From positions 1 to 64,000 of the forward strand of contig NZ_JAHLQM010000012.1 in NCBI RefSeq assembly GCF_018919165.1: a DNA stretch of 64,000 nt, read 5' to 3'. Shown piece by piece: positions 28,119-37,875 of this stretch. The translations under genes and the position numbers were made by a program. This DNA is from Amphibacillus sp. MSJ-3 (GTDB lineage: Bacteria > Bacillota > Bacilli > Bacillales > Amphibacillaceae). The notes below the pieces were generated by a model that saw only the letters and a program-made list of their open reading frames with translations, was not told the origin of the DNA and did no database searches. Numbering within the stretch: the first letter of the stretch is position 1; each line of letters opens with the position of its first letter.

Positions 28119-31100
28119 ATGGATTCTGCATTGCGCGAAATGTTCAACCGTGCCGCGTACTTACATGAAAGATCCGTTGACAGGACTTCAGTCGATCAAT
28201 CAGCAGTAAAAGAAGAAATTGAAAAATGGGAAGACATTGTTTCATCTGCATTTTTTGCTGATCGTCTTAAACAAGATCATATGACGAAAGAAAAACTAGA
28301 ATCTTTAGTAAGTGAGAAGGATGCTCCTTCTCTTAAAAAAGAATTACCGTGGTTAGTCAAACTGGAACATATGTTAAGCATCTATGAACCAGGTGAAATA
28401 GATGTTACATCTTTTCAGGCGATTATTGATCCTTTTATTTATTATGCGAAAAAGACACTCCAAAAACATATGGATCCTATACCTGAAGACATCATCAGAA
28501 AGCAGTCAGTTATTGCCTCCATTGCGGAAGCATTGTATCTCAAATTACATAAATTTATTTTAAAATCCGTTATATTGGAAGTAAATATTGCTAGAAAGAT
28601 CGGGATGCTAGAGGGGGAAACAAGTTCGGAACGTTTTCAGTATTTTATGCGCCAATTCATGGAAAAAGAATCTCTACGAATGGAGTTTTTCTCTAATTAT
28701 CCTGTTCTTGCCCGGCTTTTGGTAGAGGGTACGTTAAATAGTATCCAAATGACAACAGAGATTATCTCACGGTTTACAGATGATAGAGAGAGTATCAAAA
28801 CATTGATAAATGGCCGTGTTCATCCGTTGAAACAATTAAAAATCGGAATCGGAGATACCCATCAAAATGGAAGAGCGGTATCCATTTTATTATTTGAGGA
28901 TGGGAATTCGGTAGTCTATAAACCACGGTCCCTGGCTGTAGATGAATGCTTTCAGTCAGTCATATCCTGGATCAATCAAACAGGAAAAGTTCGTCACCCG
29001 TTAGCCGTAGCAAAAGTGATCAATCAAGGTACATATGGCTGGCAAGAATTTATCCCTTATAAAGAATGTAACAAAGAAGAGGAAGTAAGCCATTTCTATT
29101 ATCGGCAAGGTGCGTATACGGCCCTTTTTTATGTATTAGGGTCTTCGGACTTTCATGCGGAAAATATTATAGCAAGTGGAGAGTACCCTATACCGGTAGA
29201 CTTAGAAACATTGTTTAGCAAAAATTTAGAAATGAGTAATCATGTAAAAGAACAAAACCAATTAACGGCAGAATTGAATAATTCGGTTTATGCCTCTCTC
29301 ATGCTTCCTACACCAGTCTTTGAGAACTCTTTTATTGATTTTGATTTAAGTGCGATTGGAGCCGGAGGGAATCAGCAGTCGAAAAAAGTGAAGTCAAGAA
29401 AAGTAGTAAATGAAGGAACCGATGAAATGCGTCTATCAAAGGAATATGCCACATTAGGTACTTATCAAAATAGACCATCGTACAACGGAAAAGTGTATGA
29501 CACGGAAAAATATGAAGGTGACATCCAAGCAGGATTCCGCGATATGTACATGTTATTTCTTTACCATAAGCAAGCATTCCTTCAAGAAGATGGACCATTA
29601 TCTACTTTTAAACACGCACCGATTCGGCAAGTTTTTCGCCCGACCCATGTCTATGCAGAATTCCTACAAAATAGTTTACATCCTGATTATTTATTCAATG
29701 GGTTAAGCCGTGTCCAGCTTTTTGATTACTTATGGCAAATTACTAGTATGACCGATCAATTTGAACAGCTAGTCAGGTTGGAAACGAAGGACTTGCTTCG
29801 CCATGATGTTCCGTACTTTTATTTTATATTTGACAGCACTTCAATTTATGATAGTGATGGCAATTGTATCGAGCATTTCTTTGATGAAACAGGATTAGAA
29901 ACAGTCAGACGTCGTATTCAAAGCTTAAATATCCATGATTACAAAAAACAATCCCAATATTTACGCTGGTCACTTGCTTCTATGAGAAAAGATGTATGGC
30001 GTGCGGACGGAGTGAAGCAGGAGCCATCAGAGAAATTATCCCTCTCATGGATGGACGAAGCGATTCGTCTCGGAGAAATACTTTCTGACAGAGCGATTGT
30101 AGAAACAGATGGCAACGAAGTCAATTGGATCGGATTACATTTAAATGAAGACAACGGGGTAAGCGTAGGAGTGAAAAGCATTGACTTGTATGACGGTTTA
30201 TTAGGTTATGCTTTGTTTTTCGCTCATTTGGCAAAAGAAACCAATATAGAAAAATATGAAGAACGAAGCCGGATGACGATGGCAACGGTGATGCAAAAAG
30301 CTGGTGAAAAACCATCTAATCAATCAATTTCAGCGTTTAGCGGAGAAGGGTCATACCTATATGGTCTCGTGCATCTAGGATTGCTTTGGAAGGATTCTTC
30401 TCTCATCGACCGAGCAAGTCAGCGTGTTGATGGTTTGTATGACTTGGTGGATCAAGAAGAAACGCTCGATTTTGTAGGTGGATTAGCTGGGTTTATTGTT
30501 GCTTGTCTGCACATATTTGAAAGCACGAAACGGGGGGAATTTTTACAGATTGCCGAATATGCTGGTGAGGCACTCTACCGTAACATGCAACATATACCTT
30601 TACATGGAGCCACATTATTAACTGGGCTTTCTCATGGTGCTGCTGGAATCGCTTGGGCGTTTGCTCGTTTAGGAACGGCCTTAAATAAAGATCCGTATCT
30701 CGAGCAGGCGGAAAAATTGATCCATTACGAGAACAGTCATTTCCAACCGAACACGAATAATTGGAAGGATTTGCGCACAAACAAAGCGGAAAATGGAAAT
30801 TACTTCTGGTGTCACGGTGCGCCTGGAATCGTGCTTTCAAGATTACATGCAGTGGGACTAGAGGAGGGTACGATTGAGAAAAATTTACGGGTAGCATTAC
30901 AAACGACAACCGAGCATGGCATGACGGACAGTCATAGCTTATGCCATGGATCTTTAGGAAATATAGATATTTTATTGCATGCGGCCAAGGTACTGCAAAA
31001 TGACCAACTATATGAAACGGCACTGGAAATGGGAGAGGAAGTGCTTCAACAACAAAAGCAAGCTGGATGGGAGTTTGGACTAGGTCCTGGAATTGAAATG

Positions 31101-31211
31101 GACGGATTTATGTTAGGCAGAGCAGGAATTGGTTATGCTTTATTGAGGTTGTGGAATACCAATATTCCATCCGTATTAGCCTTGGAATTGCCAGGAGAGG
31201 AAAGGATATGA
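28119..31211 (+). CDS. lanM2: Class II lanthionine synthetase LanM2
   Basis: 1,030-residue LanM for the beta peptide. Dehydratase motifs: IGIGDTHQNGRAVSILLFED, YKPRSLAVD, GSSDFHAENIIASGEYPIPV and DLETLF. Cyclase motifs: GLSHGAAGI and zinc-binding FWCHGAPG and SLCHGSLG. Starts at the ATG at 28119, preceded by GGAGGAA. It is clearly divergent from LanM1, as expected when each synthetase serves one precursor. Its stop overlaps the lanT start (ATGA), so the two are translationally coupled. Confidence 0.96.
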   Translation: MDSALREMFNRAAYLHERSVDRTSVDQSAVKEEIEKWEDIVSSAFFADRLKQDHMTKEKLESLVSEKDAPSLKKELPWLVKLEHMLSIYEPGEIDVTSFQAIIDPFIYYAKKTLQKHMDPIPEDIIRKQSVIASIAEALYLKLHKFILKSVILEVNIARKIGMLEGETSSERFQYFMRQFMEKESLRMEFFSNYPVLARLLVEGTLNSIQMTTEIISRFTDDRESIKTLINGRVHPLKQLKIGIGDTHQNGRAVSILLFEDGNSVVYKPRSLAVDECFQSVISWINQTGKVRHPLAVAKVINQGTYGWQEFIPYKECNKEEEVSHFYYRQGAYTALFYVLGSSDFHAENIIASGEYPIPVDLETLFSKNLEMSNHVKEQNQLTAELNNSVYASLMLPTPVFENSFIDFDLSAIGAGGNQQSKKVKSRKVVNEGTDEMRLSKEYATLGTYQNRPSYNGKVYDTEKYEGDIQAGFRDMYMLFLYHKQAFLQEDGPLSTFKHAPIRQVFRPTHVYAEFLQNSLHPDYLFNGLSRVQLFDYLWQITSMTDQFEQLVRLETKDLLRHDVPYFYFIFDSTSIYDSDGNCIEHFFDETGLETVRRRIQSLNIHDYKKQSQYLRWSLASMRKDVWRADGVKQEPSEKLSLSWMDEAIRLGEILSDRAIVETDGNEVNWIGLHLNEDNGVSVGVKSIDLYDGLLGYALFFAHLAKETNIEKYEERSRMTMATVMQKAGEKPSNQSISAFSGEGSYLYGLVHLGLLWKDSSLIDRASQRVDGLYDLVDQEETLDFVGGLAGFIVACLHIFESTKRGEFLQIAEYAGEALYRNMQHIPLHGATLLTGLSHGAAGIAWAFARLGTALNKDPYLEQAEKLIHYENSHFQPNTNNWKDLRTNKAENGNYFWCHGAPGIVLSRLHAVGLEEGTIEKNLRVALQTTTEHGMTDSHSLCHGSLGNIDILLHAAKVLQNDQLYETALEMGEEVLQQQKQAGWEFGLGPGIEMDGFMLGRAGIGYALLRLWNTNIPSVLALELPGEERI

Positions 31212-33358
31212 AAAACATAGATAAGCATTTCGCGACGAGAAGACGGGTGCCCTTTATCGAACAAATGCAGCAAACCGAGTGCGGGCTTTGCTGCATGGCG
31301 ATGATCGTTGCCTATTACAAGAGTCACATATCTCTATATGAACTGCGCGAGCGGATGGGAAATGGTAGAGATGGAACGACTTTGCTCCATCTTAAACAAA
31401 TGGCCGAACAATTAGGGTTCGACACGAAATCATACAGAGCGAATGCGGAATCTTTACACCAGATGAAGTTACCTGCCATTTTATATTGGAATGAAAACCA
31501 TTTTGTCATTTTAGAGAAAGTGACTCCGAAACATTTTATAATTGTTGACCCGGGTTCAGGCCGCCAAAAAATGACGAAAGAGGAATTTAGTAAAAGTTTC
31601 TCCGGGTATTTACTTACGCTTACTCCGAATGAAAACTTTAAAATACGTAAAGGAAAAAGTGTTTGGAGATCTTTTTCACATTTAGTCACTTCCAGGTCTA
31701 AGATTTTTTTTACCATTTTGTTTCTCACGTTTCTACTGCAATTGTTTACGGTTTTAATGCCTATCTTAATTCAATATGTCATCGATGTGGTTATTGTACC
31801 GGAAAACAGCAGTATGTTGGATATTTTCCTATTAGGAATTGTCGGACTCGTTGTATTTCATACGCTTTTTACCTATTTACGCGGGCGAATATTGATTACC
31901 CTTTATAATGAACTGGATTATGATATGCAAACGAATTTCTTTAAACATATTTTAAAATTACCGTACCAGTTCTTCCTTTTACGCTCATTTGGTGATTTAT
32001 TGTTTCGAGCCGGGAGCATGAAAGTAGTCAGGGATCAATTGGCGAATCAATTGGTTCGAGGAATATTGGATATAGCCATTTTAGCAGTCATTTTATTATA
32101 TATGGTGATCCAGTCGCCGCTTATGGGACTCATTGTTTCTGTCATTTCCTTAACGAATATCTTCATCATAGGTATGAGTAGAAAGTATTTATCCGAAATA
32201 AATCAAAAAGAAATTTTAGCGCATGCAGAAGTGCAAGGAGCGCAAACAGAAATGTTATATGGGATCTTTGGCGTCAAAACGTCTGGTGTGGAAAAAACAA
32301 CCTACCACCAATGGTTAGATCAATTCAAATCCTTACTTTCTGCCTATCGAAACAAAGAAACGATTTTAAATTATATTAATACGGCTAGTAGCACGTTGCA
32401 AATTAGTGCACCGCTAATCATTTTATGGGTCGGGGCCTATCAAGTATCTGCAGGTAATATTACGCTCGGGGTTTTAGTTGGTTTTCACGCTATATCCAAT
32501 CAGTTCTTTATATTAAGCAGAAGTGTTGTGGATACGATTAACTCCTTTATTTTAACTTCTGGTTATTTGAAGCGCATTGAAGATGTGCTGGATGCACCGG
32601 AAGAAGAGAACGAGACAAAGCCAAAGATGAAGCTCGAAGGCAATATACGCTTGGAGAATGTAGCATTTTCCTATACAAAATATAGTCCAAACGTAATTGA
32701 TGGTGTTTCTCTCGATGTGAAAAAAGGACAGAAAGTGGCCATCGTTGGAAAATCCGGATCAGGTAAATCTACTTTAGGAAACATTATCATTGGTCTCTTT
32801 AAGCCTAAAACCGGGAATGTGTATTACGATGGGAAATCGGTTCACGACTTGGATTTGCAACATTTACGACAGCAAATTGGTACCGTTCCGCAAGACGTAA
32901 CGTTATTTAATCGAAGTATCTATGAAAATATTACTTTGCACAACCAAAATGCTTCCCCGGAACAAGTTGTCCAAGTAGCGAAAGTTGCACAAATTCACGA
33001 CGAAATTATGGATATGCCGATGCAGTACAACACAATGGTTTCCGAAATGGGAATGAACTTATCCGGCGGGCAAAGGCAAAGAATTGCCCTTGCGAAAGCA
33101 TTGTTAGGAAATCCTGCTGTTTTGCTTCTTGATGAAGCAACAAGCTCGTTAGATCATTTAAATGAAGGGAAAATTGATGAGTATTTATCCAGTATTAATT
33201 GTACGCGGATCGTAATTGCGCATCGACTAACGACTATTATGAATAGTGATCTGATCGTTGTCATTGAGAATGGAAAAATTGTGGAGACGGGTACGCATCA
33301 CGAATTAATGAAAAAGTCCAAGTTCTATAACAATTATTATAGTGAAATGATTTCATAA
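31208..33358 (+). CDS. lanT: LanT peptidase-containing ABC exporter
   Basis: 716-residue bifunctional exporter that cuts leaders after GA/GG sites and exports the modified peptides. N-terminal C39 protease with catalytic Cys in QTECGLCCMA (C25), His in NHFVILE and Asp in VDPGSGR; a six-helix membrane domain (about 165-440); and an ABC ATPase (Walker A VGKSGSGKST, signature LSGGQRQR, Walker B LLLDEATSSLD). I use the ATG at 31208 overlapping the lanM2 stop; the longer frame extends into lanM2. It is the only exporter of its kind here, so it should serve both precursors. Confidence 0.96.
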   Translation: MKNIDKHFATRRRVPFIEQMQQTECGLCCMAMIVAYYKSHISLYELRERMGNGRDGTTLLHLKQMAEQLGFDTKSYRANAESLHQMKLPAILYWNENHFVILEKVTPKHFIIVDPGSGRQKMTKEEFSKSFSGYLLTLTPNENFKIRKGKSVWRSFSHLVTSRSKIFFTILFLTFLLQLFTVLMPILIQYVIDVVIVPENSSMLDIFLLGIVGLVVFHTLFTYLRGRILITLYNELDYDMQTNFFKHILKLPYQFFLLRSFGDLLFRAGSMKVVRDQLANQLVRGILDIAILAVILLYMVIQSPLMGLIVSVISLTNIFIIGMSRKYLSEINQKEILAHAEVQGAQTEMLYGIFGVKTSGVEKTTYHQWLDQFKSLLSAYRNKETILNYINTASSTLQISAPLIILWVGAYQVSAGNITLGVLVGFHAISNQFFILSRSVVDTINSFILTSGYLKRIEDVLDAPEEENETKPKMKLEGNIRLENVAFSYTKYSPNVIDGVSLDVKKGQKVAIVGKSGSGKSTLGNIIIGLFKPKTGNVYYDGKSVHDLDLQHLRQQIGTVPQDVTLFNRSIYENITLHNQNASPEQVVQVAKVAQIHDEIMDMPMQYNTMVSEMGMNLSGGQRQRIALAKALLGNPAVLLLDEATSSLDHLNEGKIDEYLSSINCTRIVIAHRLTTIMNSDLIVVIENGKIVETGTHHELMKKSKFYNNYYSEMIS

Positions 33359-33386
33359 CTGCTTTTATTAGCAGTTCCTTTTTTTG
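33357..33386 (+). terminator. Terminator of the biosynthesis operon
   Basis: AACTGCT (33357-33363) pairs with AGCAGTT (33370-33376) and is followed by CCTTTTTTT. It overlaps the lanT stop codon and separates biosynthesis from immunity genes. Confidence 0.85.
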
Positions 33387-33420
33387 AATATAAAGAAACT
33401 TCACCCAAAAAAGTAAAAAA

Positions 33421-33452
33421 AACTTTACTTTTAGTAAAGTTAACTGTACAAT
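33421..33452 (+). promoter_or_regulatory. Immunity operon promoter with palindromic operator
   Basis: -35 TTTACT (33424-33429), 17-bp spacer, -10 TACAAT (33447-33452). A perfect 9-bp inverted repeat, AACTTTACT (33421-33429) and AGTAAAGTT (33433-33441) with a TTT centre, covers the -35 and the spacer. A repressor bound here would block polymerase; the XRE protein at 36198 is the obvious candidate, by analogy with LtnR-type control of lantibiotic immunity genes. Confidence 0.75.
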
Positions 33453-33485
33453 AAAGATAACAAATTAGAAAGTAGGTGGAGTGAA

Positions 33486-33782
33486 ATGGAAGTATTTGCT
33501 GAGTATGGGAATGCAATTGGTGGATTGGTTGTCGTGATCTGTTTAGTTGCTTTCTTAATTTCATCTAAAATACTCGGAACAGATGAACGGGCGGATGCCA
33601 TTTTTTCCAGAACATATAAGCTGATGTTTACCATCCTAGCGATTCTTATTCTTGGAAGCATCTTCTTCGGAATAGGAAGTAGTGTATCAGGAAAAACATA
33701 TCAAAACTTGATCGTCATCATGTTTGCGATTAGTTTCTTAATCGGTAATATTTATCTCCTTATTTTATCGAAAAAATATTAA
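33486..33782 (+). CDS. Small membrane protein, putative LanI-type immunity
   Basis: 98 residues with three hydrophobic segments (about 10-28, 47-65 and 75-93) and the basic tail SKKY. First gene of the immunity operon, with GGTGGAG before the ATG. Small membrane proteins at this position in two-component lantibiotic loci often protect the producer (LtnI-like). I see no sequence motif proving this; it rests on position and topology. Confidence 0.6.
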   Translation: MEVFAEYGNAIGGLVVVICLVAFLISSKILGTDERADAIFSRTYKLMFTILAILILGSIFFGIGSSVSGKTYQNLIVIMFAISFLIGNIYLLILSKKY

Positions 33783-33800
33783 TGAAAGGCAGGCTGCGAT

Positions 33801-34721
33801 ATGTCTAAGGAGAAGTTCATAGTAGAGACGAAAGATTTGACGAAAGCATACAGAAGAAATAATGTTGTAGAAAGTTTGGATTTAAAAATAAAAGAAGGAG
33901 AAATATATGGATTTTTAGGTCCGAATGGAGCTGGAAAGACAACAACGATTCGAATGTTGCTCGGACTGATTGAATCAACAAAGGGAGAAATCCAAATCCT
34001 TGGTAAATCGTTAAAAGAAGATCGACTATCTATTTTGCGAGAGGTGGGATCATTAGTCGAATCTCCATCCTATTATCCGCATTTGACCGGGGAGCAAAAT
34101 CTGGAAATATTGAGGAAAATATTAAACGTTCCGAAATCGAGGATTGAGCAAGTGTTGAGCATGGTTCGCTTAACAAAAGTAGCAGATAAAAAGGTGAAAG
34201 AGTATTCTCTTGGGATGAAACAACGTTTAGGAATTGCAGCCGCCTTACTTGGGAATCCGCGTCTGCTTATTTTGGATGAACCAACGAATGGACTCGATCC
34301 AGCTGGAATTATTGAAATCAGAAAATTGATAAAGCAACTGCCAGAAAGTCATGGTATTACGGTGATGATCTCTTCTCATTTGCTTTCTGAGATAGAGGAG
34401 CTGGCGACGCATGTTGGTATTATTACGAGAGGGAAGATGATTTTCCAAGATTCGCTGGATCAATTGAAGAAGAAAGCAAATCATAAAATTTTTCTATATA
34501 CGAGCGACCTAGATAAAACAGAGCAAGTATTACGAGAGGAAAAAGAGAATGTATCCCGGAATACAAAAGGGATTTTTATTGATTACTGTAACGATGATAA
34601 AATTTGGAGTCTAGTAGAGAAGTTGATTGAACAAAATATCCGGGTGTACCGCATCGTGGAAGAAAAAGTATCGTTGGAAAAAATATTTTTAGATTTAACC
34701 AGGAGCGGTCAGACGTTATGA
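33801..34721 (+). CDS. lanF: Immunity ABC transporter ATPase (LanF, first set)
   Basis: 306-residue ATPase of the bacitracin/lantibiotic self-protection type. Walker A GPNGAGKTTT, signature YSLGMKQRLGIA, Walker B LLILDEPTNGLDP and the E-loop (glutamate replacing the usual Q-loop residue) region EVGSLVESPSYYPHLTGEQN. Expected to drive LanE/LanG in expelling lantibiotic from the membrane. Stop overlaps the next start (ATGATG), so coupled to the permease gene. Confidence 0.92.
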   Translation: MSKEKFIVETKDLTKAYRRNNVVESLDLKIKEGEIYGFLGPNGAGKTTTIRMLLGLIESTKGEIQILGKSLKEDRLSILREVGSLVESPSYYPHLTGEQNLEILRKILNVPKSRIEQVLSMVRLTKVADKKVKEYSLGMKQRLGIAAALLGNPRLLILDEPTNGLDPAGIIEIRKLIKQLPESHGITVMISSHLLSEIEELATHVGIITRGKMIFQDSLDQLKKKANHKIFLYTSDLDKTEQVLREEKENVSRNTKGIFIDYCNDDKIWSLVEKLIEQNIRVYRIVEEKVSLEKIFLDLTRSGQTL

Positions 34722-35425
34722 TGCTAACCTTATTAAAAACCGAATTTCAAAAGATGAAGAAAAGAATATGGTTCCTTGTTATTCTGGTACCTGTGGTAGC
34801 GGTTATGCTTCAAGTAGTTAATTACACCGTTCGATATGACTATTTAATTTCTCGAGAACCGGATCAATGGCATTTTTTAGTGGTGAATGTGCACTCTTTC
34901 TGGCCTCCATTGCTCATTTTGGAAATAACCCTGCTCGTTTCGCTGATCGCAAGTTTAGAACATCAGACGATGATGTGGCGTAAATTAATTTCCTTGCCAG
35001 TAAGAACCAACTATTTATATTATTCTAAACTTATCGTTATTTGTTTACTCACTCTTCTATCCAGTATGATTTTAGTTGGGGGTACGTATGGTCTTGGGTG
35101 GTATCTCGGATTTGGTTCCGATATTCCGCATGGTGACATATGGTCGATGGTTTTTTACACATTATTAGCAGCGCTCCCCTTTATTTTTATCCAATTTTGG
35201 TTTTCTGTAAAATATGTCAACCAGGGAGTAGCGCTTACAGTTGGAATAGCTAGTGCGGTCTTTATGATGTATGCACATGATCTACCAAATTGGTTGCCGT
35301 GGAAATGGCCGTTATTAGTAGAAGGATTTGTGAATGGAATCGATTATGCTTTGTATGGATTAGCCTTCGGTGTGCTTGGATGGATCATTTCCACTGCCTT
35401 ACTGACTAGAAGGGAGATGGATTAA
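34718..35425 (+). CDS. lanE: Immunity ABC permease (LanE, first set)
   Basis: 235-residue ABC-2-type permease with six hydrophobic segments and the typical start LLKTEFQKMKKRIWFL and later LEHQTMMWRKLISLPV. It overlaps lanF by 4 bases and is followed one base later by the second permease. Forms the LanFEG efflux complex in the cytoplasmic membrane. Assignment as E rather than G is by order only. Confidence 0.88.
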   Translation: MMLTLLKTEFQKMKKRIWFLVILVPVVAVMLQVVNYTVRYDYLISREPDQWHFLVVNVHSFWPPLLILEITLLVSLIASLEHQTMMWRKLISLPVRTNYLYYSKLIVICLLTLLSSMILVGGTYGLGWYLGFGSDIPHGDIWSMVFYTLLAALPFIFIQFWFSVKYVNQGVALTVGIASAVFMMYAHDLPNWLPWKWPLLVEGFVNGIDYALYGLAFGVLGWIISTALLTRREMD

Positions 35426-35426
35426 C

Positions 35427-36170
35427 GTGTTTCTTCGGCTGTTTCAAGCGGAATGGATGAAATTGAATGGCTCGAAAGTTTGGTTGCTTATTTTCGCAAG
35501 TCCCATCTTATCGGCGATTATCGGGTTTTTACCTATTTTTCCTTTAACAGAAGCCGATGAATGGCTCATATTAAGTACACAGATGATCATCGCTCACAGT
35601 GCGCTATTTTTGCCGTTATTAACCGGTTTGTTTGCAGCACTTTTATGCAGTTTTGAACATGGACACGGTGGTTGGAAGCAATTGCTTGCATTACCTGTGA
35701 AAAAGCTGCAATTGTACGGCGTAAAGTTTATCATCATCATGATCCTTTTAGCCTTTACGCAATGTTTGTTTATTTTGTCGGTATTAGTCGTTGGGACACT
35801 GAAAGGGTTTTATTCCCCCTTCCCATTGGAAAGTCTATTGTACAGTGCTTTTATGGGCTGGTTAGCCTGCCTTCCTTTAGCGGCATTGCAATATTGGCTG
35901 GCAACGATGTTCACTAGTTTCGCGGGTCCTAGTGTCGTCAATGTATTACTGACTTTTCCAGCGATGATTATAGCCAATTCCCAAGTTTTCGGTCCATTAT
36001 ATCCGTGGGCCCATCCTGTGTTAGCAATGACACAAGCATTTTCCGCATCGTTAGGCGGTGAAGCTGGGTTCTTGGAAAGCAGTTCCCTATTTTATGTTAC
36101 GTTAATTTGTAGCTTTATCATCTTTACAGTCATCGGTATGGTATATTTTCAGCGAAAACAATGGAATTAA
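35427..36170 (+). CDS. lanG: Immunity ABC permease (LanG, first set)
   Basis: 247-residue paralogue of the preceding permease: AEWMKLNGSKVWLLIFASPI at the N-terminus and FEHGHGGWKQLLALPVKK, six membrane segments. GTG start at 35427 with GGGAGATGG upstream. Together with the preceding two genes it completes one LanFEG exporter. Confidence 0.88.
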   Translation: MFLRLFQAEWMKLNGSKVWLLIFASPILSAIIGFLPIFPLTEADEWLILSTQMIIAHSALFLPLLTGLFAALLCSFEHGHGGWKQLLALPVKKLQLYGVKFIIIMILLAFTQCLFILSVLVVGTLKGFYSPFPLESLLYSAFMGWLACLPLAALQYWLATMFTSFAGPSVVNVLLTFPAMIIANSQVFGPLYPWAHPVLAMTQAFSASLGGEAGFLESSSLFYVTLICSFIIFTVIGMVYFQRKQWN

Positions 36171-36197
36171 AAATGATGAAGTGGAGAAATCGTAGAA

Positions 36198-36422
36198 ATG
36201 AAAAAAAAGAGTAATGGCACGTTGATAAATAGAATGCCAGAGTTAAGAGCGAGGGAAAAGTTGACACAACAAGATTTGGCGAAGCGTGTCGGAGTTTCCA
36301 GGCAAACGATTATATCGATTGAAAAAGTGCGATATACGCCTTCTTTAACCCTGGCATTTGAAATAGCACAAGCTTTAAATTGCGAAATAACGGAAGTATT
36401 TCAATATAAAAAAGAGGAATAG
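36198..36422 (+). CDS. lanR: XRE-family repressor (LtnR-like)
   Basis: 74-residue single-domain Cro/CI HTH protein: MPELRAREKLTQQDLAKRVG, SRQTIISIEKVRYTPSLTLA and a tail EITEVFQYKKEE. Small regulators of this exact kind (YozG/LtnR type) commonly sit within lantibiotic immunity operons and repress them. The perfect palindrome at the upstream immunity promoter is its likely site. It lies between the two ABC sets, in the same direction, with 27 and 17 base gaps. Confidence 0.85.
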   Translation: MKKKSNGTLINRMPELRAREKLTQQDLAKRVGVSRQTIISIEKVRYTPSLTLAFEIAQALNCEITEVFQYKKEE

Positions 36423-36439
36423 GAAGAAAGGGTGATTTC

Positions 36440-37165
36440 ATGGCGATCCGTACAAAAGGATTAACGAAACACTTTAAACTATCCAAAGTCATCAACGATG
36501 TCGATTTACATGTTCCCGAAGGAGTTATTTATGGTTTGTTAGGTCCGAATGGGGCAGGAAAAACGACATTCATGCGTTTAATATTAGGGTTAATCAAGCC
36601 AAGCAGTGGCGAAATACAAATTTTTAAGCAAAGCATGCCAAAGGAAAGAGTATCTATCTTAGAGCAAGTTGGAGCAATGATAGGAAAACCGGCTTATTAT
36701 GAGCATCTGACCGGATATGAAAATTTGAAAGTGATCGGAGCATTGCATGGGATAACGGATCCCGATCAAATAAAATGGGCGCTCGAACATGTTGGGTTGG
36801 AAAGAGAAGAGCGGAAGAAAGTGAAATTCTACTCCCTCGGAATGAAACAACGCTTAGGCATTGCAAGCGCCATCTTGCATCGACCAAAGCTGTTGTTATT
36901 AGATGAACCGACGAACGGTTTGGATCCGGAAGGCAAACTGGAAATACTGTATTTGCTCAAAGACATGTGCCAAAAAGAGGGGGTCACGATTTTTCTCTCT
37001 AGCCATCTCATTCATGAAATTGAGCAAATTGCGAGCCACATAGGAATCATTTGGAATGGAGAATTACTTTTCCAAGGACGAAAAGAAAACTTGCTTTTAG
37101 GGGAGCAGGAGACGTTGGAAGCAGCTTATTTAAATATCATACAATCTAAGAAGGTACCGGTATGA
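36440..37165 (+). CDS. lanF2: Immunity ABC transporter ATPase (LanF, second set)
   Basis: 241-residue ATPase, shorter than the first and lacking its C-terminal extension. Walker A GPNGAGKTTF, signature YSLGMKQRLGIA, Walker B LLLLDEPTNGLDPEG. Ribosome binding site AAAGGGTGAT. Stop overlaps the following permease start by 4 bases. A second full ABC set suggests separate protection against each peptide, or a transporter from another immunity locus captured here. Confidence 0.9.
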   Translation: MAIRTKGLTKHFKLSKVINDVDLHVPEGVIYGLLGPNGAGKTTFMRLILGLIKPSSGEIQIFKQSMPKERVSILEQVGAMIGKPAYYEHLTGYENLKVIGALHGITDPDQIKWALEHVGLEREERKKVKFYSLGMKQRLGIASAILHRPKLLLLDEPTNGLDPEGKLEILYLLKDMCQKEGVTIFLSSHLIHEIEQIASHIGIIWNGELLFQGRKENLLLGEQETLEAAYLNIIQSKKVPV

Positions 37166-37875
37166 TCACGATTTTAAAAGTAGAGTGGGTCAAACAGAAA
37201 AAATGGCTGATTCTGTTTCCTCTTCTCCTAGGGCCTATTCTTATCTTTCTATTTATGTTTGTTATGAACGAGTATAATCTCCAAAATGGGCGCCCCTTTA
37301 CGCAATCCTTGCATATTCTTCAGGAATTTTTACTGCTGACCAATAGTTATCTAGTCTTAATCGTGATCGTCATGTTTTCCTCTTTCATAGTCGATATCGA
37401 ACATCAATCGCTTATGTGGGGCAGATTGTTGATCACACCATTTCAAAAGTGGAAGTTTTTTCTAGCAAAAGTCATCTATGTTTTTATTCTCGTTCAACTT
37501 TTCGGGTTGCTTACTTGGTTAGCTGTTAGTAGCTTAGGACTCCTATATGGGGATGGCTATTTATGGGACTTCTTTTTACCATCTTTATACTTGCCATTTT
37601 TGTTTTCTTTACCGTACATCATCGTACAAACACTCTTTGCAATGATTTTTGACAATGCTTATGTATCCATCTGTATTGGTTTAGGCGTGCTTTTAATTCA
37701 TCAGGCGTTGCCATTTTACTTTTTACCATGGAGCAGTATGAATCCGACTTTGTTCGTATTAACGGAAAACGATTTCTTTCTCCTGGTGCACGTCGTCATC
37801 CTAACGATTGGATATGGGATTGGAAGTGTCTTTGTATATCATCGCCAAACTTTTTCTTTGGGGGGCTTGAATTAA
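37162..37875 (+). CDS. lanE2: Immunity ABC permease (LanE, second set)
   Basis: 237 residues, six hydrophobic segments. N-terminus LKVEWVKQKKWLILFPLLLG and IEHQSLMWGRLLITPFQKWK follow the lantibiotic-permease pattern. It overlaps the ATPase gene by 4 bases and the next permease by 1 base (TAATG), so all three are tightly coupled. Confidence 0.87.
   Translation: MITILKVEWVKQKKWLILFPLLLGPILIFLFMFVMNEYNLQNGRPFTQSLHILQEFLLLTNSYLVLIVIVMFSSFIVDIEHQSLMWGRLLITPFQKWKFFLAKVIYVFILVQLFGLLTWLAVSSLGLLYGDGYLWDFFLPSLYLPFLFSLPYIIVQTLFAMIFDNAYVSICIGLGVLLIHQALPFYFLPWSSMNPTLFVLTENDFFLLVHVVILTIGYGIGSVFVYHRQTFSLGGLN

Noticed and set aside
30493..31023. 176-codon frame opposite lanM2 (and similar antisense frames in lanM1 and the flavoprotein gene)
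   Set aside because: Mirror frames of strongly coding genes; no start signal and no homology-like features.
37728..37874. 49-residue N-terminal extension of the last immunity permease
   Set aside because: It overlaps the preceding permease entirely; the ATG at 37875 has a ribosome binding site and gives a normal permease N-terminus.
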